This document shows positions 37,575 through 47,313 of a stretch of 64,000 nucleotides of DNA, one piece after another (the stretch's first letter is position 1; every line of letters starts with the position of its first letter). The notes below the pieces were generated by a model. That model had not been told where the DNA came from. It was given only the letters and a program-made list of their open reading frames with translations, and did not search any database. Origin of the DNA: MGIIb-Q1 sp964342465 (GTDB lineage: Archaea > Thermoplasmatota > Poseidoniia > Poseidoniales > Thalassarchaeaceae). The stretch spans positions 163,763 to 227,762 of the forward strand of contig CAYFFQ010000002.1 of the NCBI GenBank assembly GCA_964342465.1, given 5' to 3'. The position numbers were made by a program, and so were the translations under genes.

Positions 37575-40556
37575 ATGAGTGATGAAGATACTAACGCACC
37601 CCCGCCACCACCACCCGGAATGACCCCGCCACCACCCCCACCGGGTATGGGTACTCCGCCACCACCTCCACCTGGCATGGGAGCGCCACCACCACCGCCA
37701 CCCGGCATGGCAGCACCATCGCCCCCTCCTATGGATTCCGCCCCACCACCACCTCCATTGATGGACGCCCCCCCCCTTCCACCGATGGATGCCGCCCCAC
37801 CGCCACCACCTCCGTTGATGGAGGCCCCACAAGCACCACTAGACCCCCCTGCTGCACCAGCCGAGCCATTGGTGGATTCTCTCTCTTCTGCTGCCGACCT
37901 GCTCGGGGGATTGAGTATTGACTCCGAGGAGAGTGACAGTGGAAGTGAAGCTGATGCTCTGCTTGAGTCTGCGGCTTCAAATCTCGACCTATTGGCACCA
38001 CTGCCGACTGAAGGTGATGCTGAGGTTGAGGCACCTGCATCTCATGAGAGTGACCCGTTGGCCGCCACAGAAGGTGATGCGCACGCTGATGAATCTGACT
38101 CTGGCGAGGCTGGACCGATTTCAGAATCTGATGATGTAGAGGATACGACCTACGACGGCGTTGAACACGCTGGAGCTGGGATTCGGTCTCTTGAAGTGGT
38201 TGACATGATTCCTGGTGACAAACTCGAGGGGAGTCTCCATGAGACTGAAACTACAACCCTGTCTGTCGGTGGGGAAGTTGTTAGCCAGAATGTTGACGGC
38301 GTGCTGACCATCAGTAATCCGTCTGAGAAGGACCGCCTCTGGGACATTGACATTTTCATGAACAATCTCACAGCCACCGATGTTGAAGATGGTCACATAC
38401 TGATTCAGGAACTCGAAGCGGGAAGTGACAACACTCGGGATTACAGCGTCTCTGGCCCAAACATGCTCACAGTACGGGAAATTATAGACACTCAGCCCGA
38501 CCGAGATAAGGCGGTCAGTACATCTGCTGTATGCTCTGAAGATGCTCAAATTATAACTATCAGAATTGAAGTAGAAAACGTCGGCCCGGTTCCACTCTAC
38601 GATGTGGAAGTCAACCGAACCATCCCCAGCCAGTTGACCATCGCAGAAGGTGAACTTCACACTCAAAACAAGAATGGTCTACACTGGGTTGTCGGAGAAA
38701 TTACCCCCGGAGGTGTTCGCAAGTTGGAACTCACCGCTGAATTACTGACAGAAACCGTTGATGAGGTGGCCGCAGGTTCAACCACCGCCACATACCGTGC
38801 CGAAGCGACCTTGTCAGGCATGTCCATCCACGAACTCGACGCATATTGCCGCGGATTCAGTTACATGGAGGTCGATGAGGACGAGAGGCCGGACAACTGG
38901 AAATGTAAGGCCATCTTCGAGAATCGTTCATCATTCGCTGTTGACCTAGTAAAGCTTCAGGTAAAGCAGGCTGGTGCCGAGGAATATCTCTTTGACAAAT
39001 CAGATGTTGAGAAAGATGTCAAACCTGATGGTCGATGGGAGAGCGAGATAGCAATCGTAGCTGCTACTGAGGAACCCAATCTCAATCAGGACATGAATTT
39101 CACCGTCATTCCACGCGTGACGCACTCCACCGATGGCACGCTTGAACTGGAGCAATACACAATCAGCATATTGGAGGCTGAGGTTGACAAGAACTACTCT
39201 GCAGAGGTCCTCCGAACCTATAGGGAGGCGACTGTAAATGCAGAAATTGTCATCAAGAACAGCGGTACTGCAACCATCAATCTAATGCGCCTGACCGACG
39301 ATGTACCAGGTATTTTTAACAGCCCAGATTTGGAACAGGTGCAATGTACCATTGACGACAACGAACTCATTCGCGAGCAATTCGGCATCGATGTCAGAGA
39401 AGGTGTTACTCTCGAAGATACCGCCGTGAGCCCAGATGGACCGGGACACACCATGCTCATCACCATCGGCAAGAAGGGACCTATTGGGCTTGAGCCGGGT
39501 CAGACGATGAAAATAACCTACCCACTGGTCGCCCCAGACCCGACCCCTGACAACGACACCGTCGCCGCTCCTCTGAAGGTTGATTTCAGTGCTGAGAGAT
39601 ATGGGCCGGTAGCAGTCAGAACCGTTGCCGAACCACCAGCCATCCGCATCATCCATAAACGCAGAAAGTTCGACACCGGCAAGGAAGTCTTCCCCGCCGG
39701 CGGCGCTGGCAGATATGAGGTTCTCATCATGTTCAAGAACCGCTCAGATTCAGCGTTGCAGGACCTTATCATCCATGATGTTGTGCCCGCCGCTTTTGAG
39801 ATTAAGGGTTACAACATTCGCTCTGACTCCGGTGTCAGGGAGGCTGAGATGGAGAAGGCCGATGACGAGAACGGAGTTAAGGTGTCATGGCATATCCCCG
39901 TAATCGAAAAAGATGAGAGAATCGAGGTCATTTACGAATTGGTCGGTGACTCAGGTGCCGAGTACAAGGTAAGCGAAGCCAAGGATTTCCGAGGAGCGAC
40001 ATTCGGAGACGAATTGGATATTGACCTACCACCCGCCCCCCCTGAAGCGATTGAAGAAGAGGAGGACATTGAAGAAGCGGATGTTGAAGACGATGATGTC
40101 AGCGAGGAGACCACGGATGACGACGACAGCAGTGGTGATGACGATGATGTCAGCGAGGAGACCGCGGATGACGACGACAGCGAGGCTGGCACCGGCGACG
40201 ATGATGAGGATGGCAGCGCCGAGGAGGGTGACACCGACGAGGGCGATGACTCCGATGAGGATGACTCTGACGAAGAAGAAGTCAGCGAAGTTGCGGAAGC
40301 CGCTAGCGCAGAAGACGAAGTTGATGATGGCCAATCCGAATCCGATGGCGGGGGCCCCGATGAGGAAAGCGAGATTGATGCGGCACTCGCTCAGATTACC
40401 GGTGGCTCATCTTCTGTTGAAGCCGAAGAAGCGGCTGTTGATGACGGCGATATAGAAGGGGAAGAGGTCGTAGATGGACGCACTTGCCCAATCTGTTCCT
40501 CTTCAAACGACCAATGTGCCAACGTCTGTTCCACCTGCTCATTCGAATTTGAATGA
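37575..40556 (+). CDS. Polyproline, beta-repeat and acidic protein with C-terminal zinc ribbon
   Basis: Protein of 993 residues without signal peptide or membrane helix. Residues 1-110 hold four PPPPPPGM-type repeats and other proline runs. An acidic linker leads to a long region (about 200-850) of repeated immunoglobulin-like or DUF11-like units, marked by phrases like VENVGPVPLYDVEVN and FKNRSDSALQDLIIHDVVP. Residues 850-960 are strongly acidic with an internal 17-residue duplication. The protein ends in a zinc ribbon with CPICSSSNDQC and CSTCSFEFE. The polyproline, acidic and ribbon parts suggest an intracellular scaffold. The ATG at 37575 is preferred; the frame opens at 37290 but that part overlaps the divergent GTPase gene. 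Confidence 0.72.
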   Translation: MSDEDTNAPPPPPPGMTPPPPPPGMGTPPPPPPGMGAPPPPPPGMAAPSPPPMDSAPPPPPLMDAPPLPPMDAAPPPPPPLMEAPQAPLDPPAAPAEPLVDSLSSAADLLGGLSIDSEESDSGSEADALLESAASNLDLLAPLPTEGDAEVEAPASHESDPLAATEGDAHADESDSGEAGPISESDDVEDTTYDGVEHAGAGIRSLEVVDMIPGDKLEGSLHETETTTLSVGGEVVSQNVDGVLTISNPSEKDRLWDIDIFMNNLTATDVEDGHILIQELEAGSDNTRDYSVSGPNMLTVREIIDTQPDRDKAVSTSAVCSEDAQIITIRIEVENVGPVPLYDVEVNRTIPSQLTIAEGELHTQNKNGLHWVVGEITPGGVRKLELTAELLTETVDEVAAGSTTATYRAEATLSGMSIHELDAYCRGFSYMEVDEDERPDNWKCKAIFENRSSFAVDLVKLQVKQAGAEEYLFDKSDVEKDVKPDGRWESEIAIVAATEEPNLNQDMNFTVIPRVTHSTDGTLELEQYTISILEAEVDKNYSAEVLRTYREATVNAEIVIKNSGTATINLMRLTDDVPGIFNSPDLEQVQCTIDDNELIREQFGIDVREGVTLEDTAVSPDGPGHTMLITIGKKGPIGLEPGQTMKITYPLVAPDPTPDNDTVAAPLKVDFSAERYGPVAVRTVAEPPAIRIIHKRRKFDTGKEVFPAGGAGRYEVLIMFKNRSDSALQDLIIHDVVPAAFEIKGYNIRSDSGVREAEMEKADDENGVKVSWHIPVIEKDERIEVIYELVGDSGAEYKVSEAKDFRGATFGDELDIDLPPAPPEAIEEEEDIEEADVEDDDVSEETTDDDDSSGDDDDVSEETADDDDSEAGTGDDDEDGSAEEGDTDEGDDSDEDDSDEEEVSEVAEAASAEDEVDDGQSESDGGGPDEESEIDAALAQITGGSSSVEAEEAAVDDGDIEGEEVVDGRTCPICSSSNDQCANVCSTCSFEFE

Positions 40557-40657
40557 ACCCCCCCTCTTCAGTCAATCCGACATCGCTCCTTCTGAGCGGT
40601 TCGAGAGACGAGGGATGGGAATGGTTTCAGTCAGGTGATGGTTCAACCTTCGTTAGG

Positions 40658-41632
40658 TCACGGCCAATCATCCCAAGGGTCGTCGGATACACCACTCTCA
40701 ACGCTGCTCGTGACTTTGGAACCTGATTGATGAGCGCCATCTTCAGTCCGGTTTTGGTTTTGAGAATCGGTAGCGACTGCATCCAAATCGAGGTCACTTT
40801 CACCCACAGGTGTATTGTGGGTGTTTGATGGTGTCGGGCTCTGATGTTCGGAGTCGAGTGTCTCAACACCATTCATCGATGCAGTGTCAGTGATGTCCTG
40901 CCCACTGGCGCTGGTAGTCCCCATGAAAGAGAGGTCAATCCCGAGGTTGGTCGTCCCTTTGCCGGTATTTCTTATGTTCAACAGTTCTTCGTCGTCAAAC
41001 AGAACACCGTCAACTAGAGTCTTGCGGTCAACACCAGCCATTGCCTCGATGCTTCCGGCGGAATAAGAGTGGGTTGCAAGCCGCAGGTCAGGACTATCTC
41101 TTCTGATTTCATCTTGAATCTGATTGAGCGAAACTGAATCGAACTCATCGAACCGCGGCACAGGTATTCCTACTTGGGGTGATATCTCCTGCAACAGTTC
41201 GTAGAGGCCGCGGTGTCGATTGCCACCCTGCTTGAACTGCGTCTCTGCCTTTTTCCAAGCGTCGAGATAGAGGCGTCTCTGTAGGAGGCAGCGAGCAATT
41301 CCGAGAGCCGCTTCCTCCAAATCGATGCCCAGTCCAACAGCTCTGTTGAACAGTTTTTCAGCGAGTTTTGACTTGCCGATAGCGAGGGCGCATTGAGCTG
41401 CACCCTGACAAGCATCTAGCCTCTCTGGAGCCTTTTTCATCACCTTTCTATAGACTTTCAGCGCCTCGGAATCGCGCCCCATCATCACTAGGACGTTGGC
41501 GTGGCGGACGGAGAACTCCGGTTCGTTTTTCCAACGCCGACTGGCGGCCTTCAACTCACCTTCCGCCCGGGCAAAGTCCTGCGCCGCCATCGCATCTCTG
41601 ATTGACGCAAGCACTTCTTCCGGTTTGTCCAT
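40658..41632 (-). CDS. TPR-repeat protein
   Basis: Protein of 324 residues. The first 160 residues contain tetratricopeptide repeats (AQDFARAEGELKAASRRW, MGRDSEALKVYRKVMKKAP, IGKSKLAEKLFNRAVGLG), likely a peptide-binding superhelix. The rest is acidic and low in complexity, ending SGVSDDPWDDWP. No enzyme motif is seen. The start ATG 41632 faces the DUF106 gene on the plus strand: the genes are divergent and the likely DUF106 start lies about 190 bp away. Its end is convergent with the polyproline protein gene after 101 bp. Partners cannot be told. Confidence 0.68.
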   Translation of the reverse strand: MDKPEEVLASIRDAMAAQDFARAEGELKAASRRWKNEPEFSVRHANVLVMMGRDSEALKVYRKVMKKAPERLDACQGAAQCALAIGKSKLAEKLFNRAVGLGIDLEEAALGIARCLLQRRLYLDAWKKAETQFKQGGNRHRGLYELLQEISPQVGIPVPRFDEFDSVSLNQIQDEIRRDSPDLRLATHSYSAGSIEAMAGVDRKTLVDGVLFDDEELLNIRNTGKGTTNLGIDLSFMGTTSASGQDITDTASMNGVETLDSEHQSPTPSNTHNTPVGESDLDLDAVATDSQNQNRTEDGAHQSGSKVTSSVESGVSDDPWDDWP

Positions 41633-41823
41633 GCTCCCTCAAAATCCCGTTGATGGTGATGCTTGACAAACTTACCGCCTATTGGTCACAACCAAATTAC
41701 GATGAGATGACGATTGTTCGTGAAACTGGATTTGTGGAGAACACCGGATACCTTTTCGCCCTTCTTGGGCCAAGCAGAAGGGAAATCATTACCCCGCTTT
41801 CGGATTGTCAATGCGAAGGGTTC

Positions 41824-42750
41824 ATGCGATTGACTCAGGCCCCGCATGACATGGCAGATGGTGGAGGGGATGAACCTCTTCCCGGCCTCGGTTCGATGAT
41901 GACCCCCCTGCTCCTCCTCGTGTTGATGTCCGTCTTGATAATCAACCCGAGCATCAGAAACACACTTGCAAGTTCAGCAGACTCCGTGCTAACTCCTCTG
42001 ATTCCCTTCGCAGACAAATGGTTCGTTCTCACCGTTTTCCTCGTAGGGTCATCCATCATGGTAGTCAATACTGCCTTTCGCTCACTCTTCATGGACCCTA
42101 TGAAGCAAGCACATCTCGCCCACCGCAACAAGCAGATTCGCAACTTGATGAATGATGCGAGAATTGACCGGGACAAGGTGAGGATGGATAAAATCCAGAA
42201 ACTTCAGCAGCGGTTGATGCCTGAACAGATGAAACTTCAGAATTCGATGATGAAACCGATGATGTTCACATTTGTTTTCATCATCGCCATATTCTCATGG
42301 ATGGCACTCAGCGTTGAATCATTCCGCGTAGACTATGTTAGCCTGCCGTGGGAACCAGAATGGAATCTTCTCGACGACCGCGTACTCATCTTCCCAGCGT
42401 GGATAGCCACCTACATTACGACTTCTGCCCCCCTCGGGCGAATTGTCGACCGCCACATCAAACTCTTCAGGTATCGCTCCCACCCACTCGTCCTTGCAGG
42501 TGAAACCATTCCAGAACCGATGCTGGAAGACTTGAAAGCAGCCGGAAAGGGCACTTCTGGTGGAAAGCGGAAGAAGAGCAGAGATGGTCCACGCAAAAGA
42601 AACAAAAAACAAACCGCTGAAACCCCTCAGGTCAAACCTCTGAAAGCGACAATCGAAACCATCTGCCCAGATTGTGATTCCGATGATGTAGAGCGGGCTC
42701 CAGACGGTAGATTGAGATGCGTACTCTGTCGCCATACTTGGAGGCGTTGA
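41824..42750 (+). CDS. DUF106 (EMC3/YidC-like) membrane protein with zinc ribbon
   Basis: Archaeal member of the Oxa1/EMC3 superfamily, predicted to help insert membrane proteins. Three membrane segments (near 35-55, 65-85 and 145-165 from ATG 41824) flank a positively charged coiled region (ARIDRDKVRMDKIQKLQQRL) with the MKPMMFTFVFIIAIFSW segment, as in DUF106. A basic linker leads to a C-terminal zinc ribbon (CPDCDSDD and CVLCRHTW), common in archaeal DUF106 proteins. The frame opens at 41602, but ATG 41824 follows GAAGGG and avoids overlap with the divergent TPR gene. cmk begins 2 bp after the stop. DUF106-cmk-truB is a conserved archaeal neighbourhood. Confidence 0.86.
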   Translation: MRLTQAPHDMADGGGDEPLPGLGSMMTPLLLLVLMSVLIINPSIRNTLASSADSVLTPLIPFADKWFVLTVFLVGSSIMVVNTAFRSLFMDPMKQAHLAHRNKQIRNLMNDARIDRDKVRMDKIQKLQQRLMPEQMKLQNSMMKPMMFTFVFIIAIFSWMALSVESFRVDYVSLPWEPEWNLLDDRVLIFPAWIATYITTSAPLGRIVDRHIKLFRYRSHPLVLAGETIPEPMLEDLKAAGKGTSGGKRKKSRDGPRKRNKKQTAETPQVKPLKATIETICPDCDSDDVERAPDGRLRCVLCRHTWRR

Positions 42751-42751
42751 T

Positions 42752-43297
42752 GTGGTCTTGGTCACCGTAAGTGGCCATCCAGGCAGTGGTACTTCCACCT
42801 TGGTGAACGGTTTGTGTGAAAGGTTTTCATGGACCAAACTGAACGGGGGAGAGGTCTTTCGCATGGTAGCGGAAGAGAGAGGGTTATCATTGGAAGAGTT
42901 TTCACGCCAATGTGATGAAGAACCTGAAATCGACATAGACCTCGACGAACGACTACGCCACTCTATGAGAGACCTAGGAGGCCCTGAGATAATCGAGTCA
43001 AGACTGGCTGGCTTGTGGGCATATCGAATGGACCTTGATTGTGTCAGAGTATGGTTACGAGTCTCCACCGACGAAAGGGCGAAGAGGGTCGTGAATCGAG
43101 AAGGCGGAGACATCAAAGATGCCGCAGCAAGAATCGAAGAGAGGGAATTGGCCGACCAACTACGATATTCAAATCTATACCAATTCGACCTTGATGACTT
43201 ATCACCGTACACCCTGATAATCGACGCAGACTCCTTGGACTCGAGAGAGGTTCAGGAATGTGTCATAGAGGAATTGACCAGACGAGAGGTGATCTGA
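42752..43297 (+). CDS. cmk: Cytidylate kinase (archaeal type)
   Basis: Phosphorylates CMP and dCMP with ATP. It opens with a GTG in context VLVTVSGHPGSGTSTLVNGL, whose GHPGSGTST is the P-loop. The sequence GGEVFRMVAEERGLSLEEFSRQ is the CMP-binding segment found in archaeal Cmk, and the lid region near RVSTDERAKRVVNREG follows. Length 181 residues is normal. It begins 2 bp after the DUF106 stop and overlaps the truB frame by up to 40 bp, so the three genes form an operon. Confidence 0.92.
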   Translation: MVLVTVSGHPGSGTSTLVNGLCERFSWTKLNGGEVFRMVAEERGLSLEEFSRQCDEEPEIDIDLDERLRHSMRDLGGPEIIESRLAGLWAYRMDLDCVRVWLRVSTDERAKRVVNREGGDIKDAAARIEERELADQLRYSNLYQFDLDDLSPYTLIIDADSLDSREVQECVIEELTRREVI

Positions 43298-44256
43298 TAC
43301 CAGAATTCAACACCCTTGACGGTGATGCCGTCTCCGATGTCCGTTTTGGTCGCTCACCTGACGAGCGTGATGTCCATGAGTTGCTAGAGGGTGGCTGGAT
43401 TCTCATAGACAAACCATCCGGGCCAAGCAGCCACCAATTGGCAGCGTGGGCTCGTGATATGCTCGGGGTGGAGAAACTTGGTCATGGAGGAACACTTGAC
43501 CCCTTCGCGACGGGTAGCCTGACCCTTCTCTGTGGAACGGCCATGCGCCTTACCAGTCACATTCTCAAGGGAGATAAAACGTACATTGCCCTGTTCACCA
43601 TTCCCGACGGTACGAGGGATGACGCCTTGGCAGACGCTTTGGCTGCATTGAGGGGTTCCATCCACAATGTCCCACCAAAAGAGTCTGCGGTGAAAGTGCA
43701 GGTCAGAGAGCGGAGAATCGATACATTCGCCATCATCGAGAGAATTGATTCTGACCTGTTGACGGAAATCGTCTGCGAAGCGGGAACTTATGTGAGAACC
43801 ATCGCTAGAGACCTCGGTCTCCTACTTGGAGGAGATGTCCAACTCTCCGAACTGCGGAGGAGTGCAACGGGTGGATTCACGGAGGATGATGCGGTGACGA
43901 TGCAACAACTCGCCGATGCCGTTCACCTGTGGAAGGAATGCGATGATGACAGAGCGATTCGTAAGGTCATTCAGCCGATGGAAACACTGCTCGCCTCCTA
44001 TCCTAACATCACCATGAAGGATGGGGCGGTTGCGGCGGTATCTCACGGCGCCCCTCTCGCTAGACCGGGGATTACCGGATTGACTTCCGGGTTGCAGCGT
44101 GGAGATGAGGTCGTACTGACTTCACTCAAAGGGGAAGTGGTGGCCATCGGCACCATGTCGGTTGATGGAGACAAAATTCCACAAATGACCTCTGGCGAAG
44201 TGGCTCGACCACATACCGTTCTGATGGCCTCAGACACTTACCCGAAAAAATGGTAG
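43258..44256 (+). CDS. truB: tRNA/rRNA pseudouridine synthase, TruB/Cbf5 family with PUA domain
   Basis: Pseudouridine synthase of the TruB/dyskerin group; in archaea it acts in H/ACA RNPs and on tRNA position 55. The catalytic motif LGHGGTLDPFATG contains Asp81; LIDKPSGPSSHQ is the N-terminal signature and GTYVRTIARDLG the third. A PUA domain fills the last 80 residues (MKDGAVAAVSHGAPLARPG). Length 332 residues matches Cbf5. ATG 43258 gives a 40-bp overlap with cmk; no later ATG precedes the first conserved strand, so it may instead use a rare start. A Gar1-like gene is elsewhere in the window (63097-63270). Confidence 0.92.
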   Translation: MCHRGIDQTRGDLIPEFNTLDGDAVSDVRFGRSPDERDVHELLEGGWILIDKPSGPSSHQLAAWARDMLGVEKLGHGGTLDPFATGSLTLLCGTAMRLTSHILKGDKTYIALFTIPDGTRDDALADALAALRGSIHNVPPKESAVKVQVRERRIDTFAIIERIDSDLLTEIVCEAGTYVRTIARDLGLLLGGDVQLSELRRSATGGFTEDDAVTMQQLADAVHLWKECDDDRAIRKVIQPMETLLASYPNITMKDGAVAAVSHGAPLARPGITGLTSGLQRGDEVVLTSLKGEVVAIGTMSVDGDKIPQMTSGEVARPHTVLMASDTYPKKW

Positions 44257-44321
44257 ACAGTGGTGGGCGGTGCGCGAGTTTCCCCTTCCGAGCATCAGCG
44301 ACCCGCGCTCATTACAGGCAG

Positions 44322-44327
44322 AAAAAA
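44322..44327 (-). terminator. T6 run after the 35-residue frame
   Basis: Six consecutive T on the minus strand begin 6 nt after the stop of the short frame at 44333-44440, as expected for an archaeal terminator. It is the main support that the frame is transcribed. Confidence 0.4.
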
Positions 44328-44332
44328 GAGAT

Positions 44333-44440
44333 TCAATTGATGTCAAATTCTTCATATATCCATTCGTCACATTCAATGCGTATTTTCAACCGTCCCATCG
44401 GCGCGCACCCCCGCCCCAGCCCCCAGATGGACGCGGCCAT
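44333..44440 (-). CDS. Possible 35-residue protein
   Basis: Short frame from ATG 44440 to TGA 44333 encoding 35 residues; the C-terminal half (GRLKIRIECDEWIYEEFDIN) is charged, aromatic and protein-like, while the first 15 residues are GC-rich. The frame is closed by a stop 36 bp upstream of the ATG. A T6 run lies just downstream. No family is recognised. The rest of the 412-bp stretch 44257-44668 shows nothing else. Confidence 0.35.
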   Translation of the reverse strand: MAASIWGLGRGCAPMGRLKIRIECDEWIYEEFDIN

Positions 44441-44668
44441 CTTTGCTGAAGCAACACTATCAGTAGCGGCCCACCTTTAATCATTCTCCGAAAATAGAGG
44501 ATTATCCGTATTCGGGGGCTGCTACTGGCATCTCTTCCATGAGGTGAGTGGAGAGTGGATGAGGGGTCCTACGAATGTGATGATTTGCCTCTGATGTGCC
44601 ATAGGCGGCCTCGTCAAGCATCATTCCGCATAGAAAGGCATATGCCAAGCATCACTCAGAATCAAGAG

Positions 44669-44741
44669 GGCCGCGACCGGGAATTGAACCCGGGCTGGCA
44701 GATCCACAGTCTACCGTCCTAACCCCTAGACCACCGCAGCC
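44669..44741 (-). tRNA. tRNA-His (anticodon GTG)
   Basis: Minus-strand cloverleaf with acceptor GCTGCGG/TCGCGGC, anticodon stem GTAGA/TCTGC and loop CTGTGGA (anticodon GTG), T arm CCGGG-TTCAATT-CCCGG. The 5' G at 44741 opposes discriminator C at 44669, the G-1:C73 pair that identifies tRNA-His. A TTGATTAG element lies about 30 bp upstream and may be the TATA box. Confidence 0.93.
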
Positions 44742-44900
44742 ATTAGGTGAGCCGCCGACAGAACCGCCCCTAATCAACCTCACTCAATGGTAGATGTTCA
44801 ACATGGTCTCAATCATCCCCTGCCGAACTTCGGATTGATGTCGATAGAGATGACTCAGACATGCGACGGGTTGAATACCGTAGCCTATTGAGGCCACCTC

Positions 44901-47285
44901 ATGCTGAATAGCCATCGCCCACCAGCAGTTCTGTTCACCCTTCTCTTGGCAACCTCAATCCTCATCCCATTCACATCGGCTGATACAGTCATCCGTTCTG
45001 AGCCGATTGACCTCTTCCCTTCCGGCACTTTCAACGATGCATCGGGATGGGATACATCCACTCAGTTTGGCTACACTGCCGACGAGAGCGCCCACTGGAC
45101 AGAAGCGATGGTCACGGATGGTCATCTCTCAATCACCCACGACAGACCGACGAACAGGGACAGCGTCACCGTCTGGTCCTCCTATTCCCCAACATGGGAC
45201 AATTTCTCACTCGGCGCGCCTGATGGTGCATATTCATGGTCAAAAGGGCCAGAGATGGAGGTGACCGACTTCGATGTATGGGGTTACACGAATTACCCGT
45301 TGTTGAATGCCACTCTTCTCATCTCTTTTGCGATTCCTGACACACTTCAGGATGATGAGGTCAGATTCGAATTGGATTGGGGGGGAAACATCCACCTTCT
45401 GCACAAGTTCGCCCATACACCCTCCCCTGTCGACAACATGCAGGGCAATCCCCTCCAACTCTCACTCGATGAAGTCGATAACTGGACATGGAGTTCTCTC
45501 TCCACCCTACAGGTGACTGTTGACTATGTGAGCGTCGGTGGAATTGATGACAGCGAAGTTCAACTCGATGCAGTTGGTATCAGTTTCACATACCAAGGGC
45601 CTTGGTCCGGTCTGGATTCAGCAAAATCGGTAAATAGCACAACCATGGAGATGGCACCGTTTTCCAATTTCTCGATACAGGATGGTGAGCACAACAACCT
45701 CGTCACAACAACATGTGGTTTGGAGCCGGTCGCAGGGGGTAATGCTACTTGGGTGAGCGAATCTGTGATGTTGCCCCACGACCAGTCATGGGGGAGGCTT
45801 CACATCTATGGAAACGCATCATCCTCGATGGTCGTCCAAAGCAGTGAAGACGGTGTCAGTTGGACTAGTGGCGTAGCCTACAATGATGGAATGTCGATTT
45901 CTGGTGGAAAATATGTGCGAGTCGAGACGACGATATACGATGGTTGCGTCTCTGGATTGAGGGTCGATTTCAATGACCCCACCCTCTACATCACTGGGTA
46001 TGTCACTGGCGAAGTTGGTGGATTGTCCACCAATTTCAGTTATCTCAGTTTCGCCATGGGCAGTACACTGCTTACTACAACTCCGATGGTCGCCGGCTCT
46101 TTCTCGCTGGCTCTCCCTGTCGGCCGCCATCTTCCAGACGCAGGGAATGAATTGAGCATCGGAGTTGGGGCGAGATTTCAATGGTCTTCAGACGGAAGCG
46201 CAGAAACTGTGGTGGCTGTGGTTGAAGACATAGTGCTGACAGGGGGTTTCATCGTTGAATGGGATAGAAACCCGACCTGTGAGCGGCCTGCTGACATCCA
46301 TCTGATTGAGGACGGAATTGGGAGTGTGGTCCCATTCCTCAACTCGTGTGCAGATGATATCACTTCAAATGATAACTTGATTGTGAATGCATACTCTCAG
46401 GATGAATCGTTAGTCGTCCTGACATATGAGGAAGGGCAATTGATTTTCTCGCAGCAGTCAGAGATGTCTGGAATCACCCCTGTCTTCGTCGAAGTTCTTG
46501 ACGAGCGGGGAAACTCTTGGTCGACGGTAATCGATGTGACCGTCTCAGCAGAGGATGATGCGCCGACACACGCGATACTTCCGTTACAAGTCCTCGCGCC
46601 GGTAGGTGATGTCGTGACACTACCTCTCGCAGTATCAGATATCGACACACCGATTCAGGACATAGTCATCTCCACCGACACTTCGTGGGCGACGATTGAC
46701 AACTTTGGAGACCTCGTATTGGCCCCCCTCTCTCCCGGAACATTCGATGTTGTAGTCTCCATTTCAGACGGCACCAATGTGGTCAGGCAACAACTCACGG
46801 TTCTCGCCACCTCTGACCCCGACCTGACGATTGAAGAGGTGGATTTTGACCCCGCCAGCCTAGAGGCCGGCACCATGGTCGAGTTCGAGGTTTTCGTTCG
46901 CAATGACGGGCTGGCAGCCGCCTCGATGGTCTCCGTTCGCTGTTACAACGGACAGACCCTCATATATTCTGCGAATATTTCCCACATTCCCGCAGGCAGC
47001 CTCGCTAGTACCAGTTGTTTTTGGCAACCTACCGATGTGGGCAGCACCTCTCTACGAGTCTATGTCGATGCGACGCATGACATTCTTGAGATCTCTGAAA
47101 CAAACAACGAATACGCATCAACGATTGAGATTCTCGCACCCGCTCAAGCCGAAGATGCAAACGATGGCTCGCTCGGACCTAGTGTCTCGACCGAAACCAT
47201 ATGGATGATTACGGGTATTTTGATTCTCGGCTCGATAATCGCTCTACAACTAGCACCAGGGAAAATTCGCCGAGACCGATTCTGA
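44901..47285 (+). CDS. Secreted surface protein with CARDB domain and C-terminal anchor
   Basis: Protein of 794 residues. Signal peptide at residues 8-27 ending TSA, then beta-rich domains without catalytic motif, a cadherin-like segment around residues 560-640 (VLAPVGDVVTLPLAVSDID) and a CARDB domain at about 645-755 (DPASLEAGTMVEFEVFVRND, SETNNEY). A single membrane helix at about 765-787 is followed by a short basic tail (KIRRDRF), so the protein is probably held in the membrane or trimmed. It does not carry a PGF-type archaeosortase signal. It stands alone between tRNA-His and the convergent ribA. Confidence 0.8.
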   Translation: MLNSHRPPAVLFTLLLATSILIPFTSADTVIRSEPIDLFPSGTFNDASGWDTSTQFGYTADESAHWTEAMVTDGHLSITHDRPTNRDSVTVWSSYSPTWDNFSLGAPDGAYSWSKGPEMEVTDFDVWGYTNYPLLNATLLISFAIPDTLQDDEVRFELDWGGNIHLLHKFAHTPSPVDNMQGNPLQLSLDEVDNWTWSSLSTLQVTVDYVSVGGIDDSEVQLDAVGISFTYQGPWSGLDSAKSVNSTTMEMAPFSNFSIQDGEHNNLVTTTCGLEPVAGGNATWVSESVMLPHDQSWGRLHIYGNASSSMVVQSSEDGVSWTSGVAYNDGMSISGGKYVRVETTIYDGCVSGLRVDFNDPTLYITGYVTGEVGGLSTNFSYLSFAMGSTLLTTTPMVAGSFSLALPVGRHLPDAGNELSIGVGARFQWSSDGSAETVVAVVEDIVLTGGFIVEWDRNPTCERPADIHLIEDGIGSVVPFLNSCADDITSNDNLIVNAYSQDESLVVLTYEEGQLIFSQQSEMSGITPVFVEVLDERGNSWSTVIDVTVSAEDDAPTHAILPLQVLAPVGDVVTLPLAVSDIDTPIQDIVISTDTSWATIDNFGDLVLAPLSPGTFDVVVSISDGTNVVRQQLTVLATSDPDLTIEEVDFDPASLEAGTMVEFEVFVRNDGLAAASMVSVRCYNGQTLIYSANISHIPAGSLASTSCFWQPTDVGSTSLRVYVDATHDILEISETNNEYASTIEILAPAQAEDANDGSLGPSVSTETIWMITGILILGSIIALQLAPGKIRRDRF

Positions 47286-47313
47286 ACGGCCACGGATGAG
47301 TTCCTCGAGTTCA

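Noticed and set aside
44250..44480. 76-residue plus-strand frame
   Set aside because: Poor codon use; opposite the 35-residue frame with a terminator.
44577..44600. C/D-box sRNA (GTGATGA followed by CTGA)
   Set aside because: Spacing between boxes is only about 7 nt and no second box pair follows.
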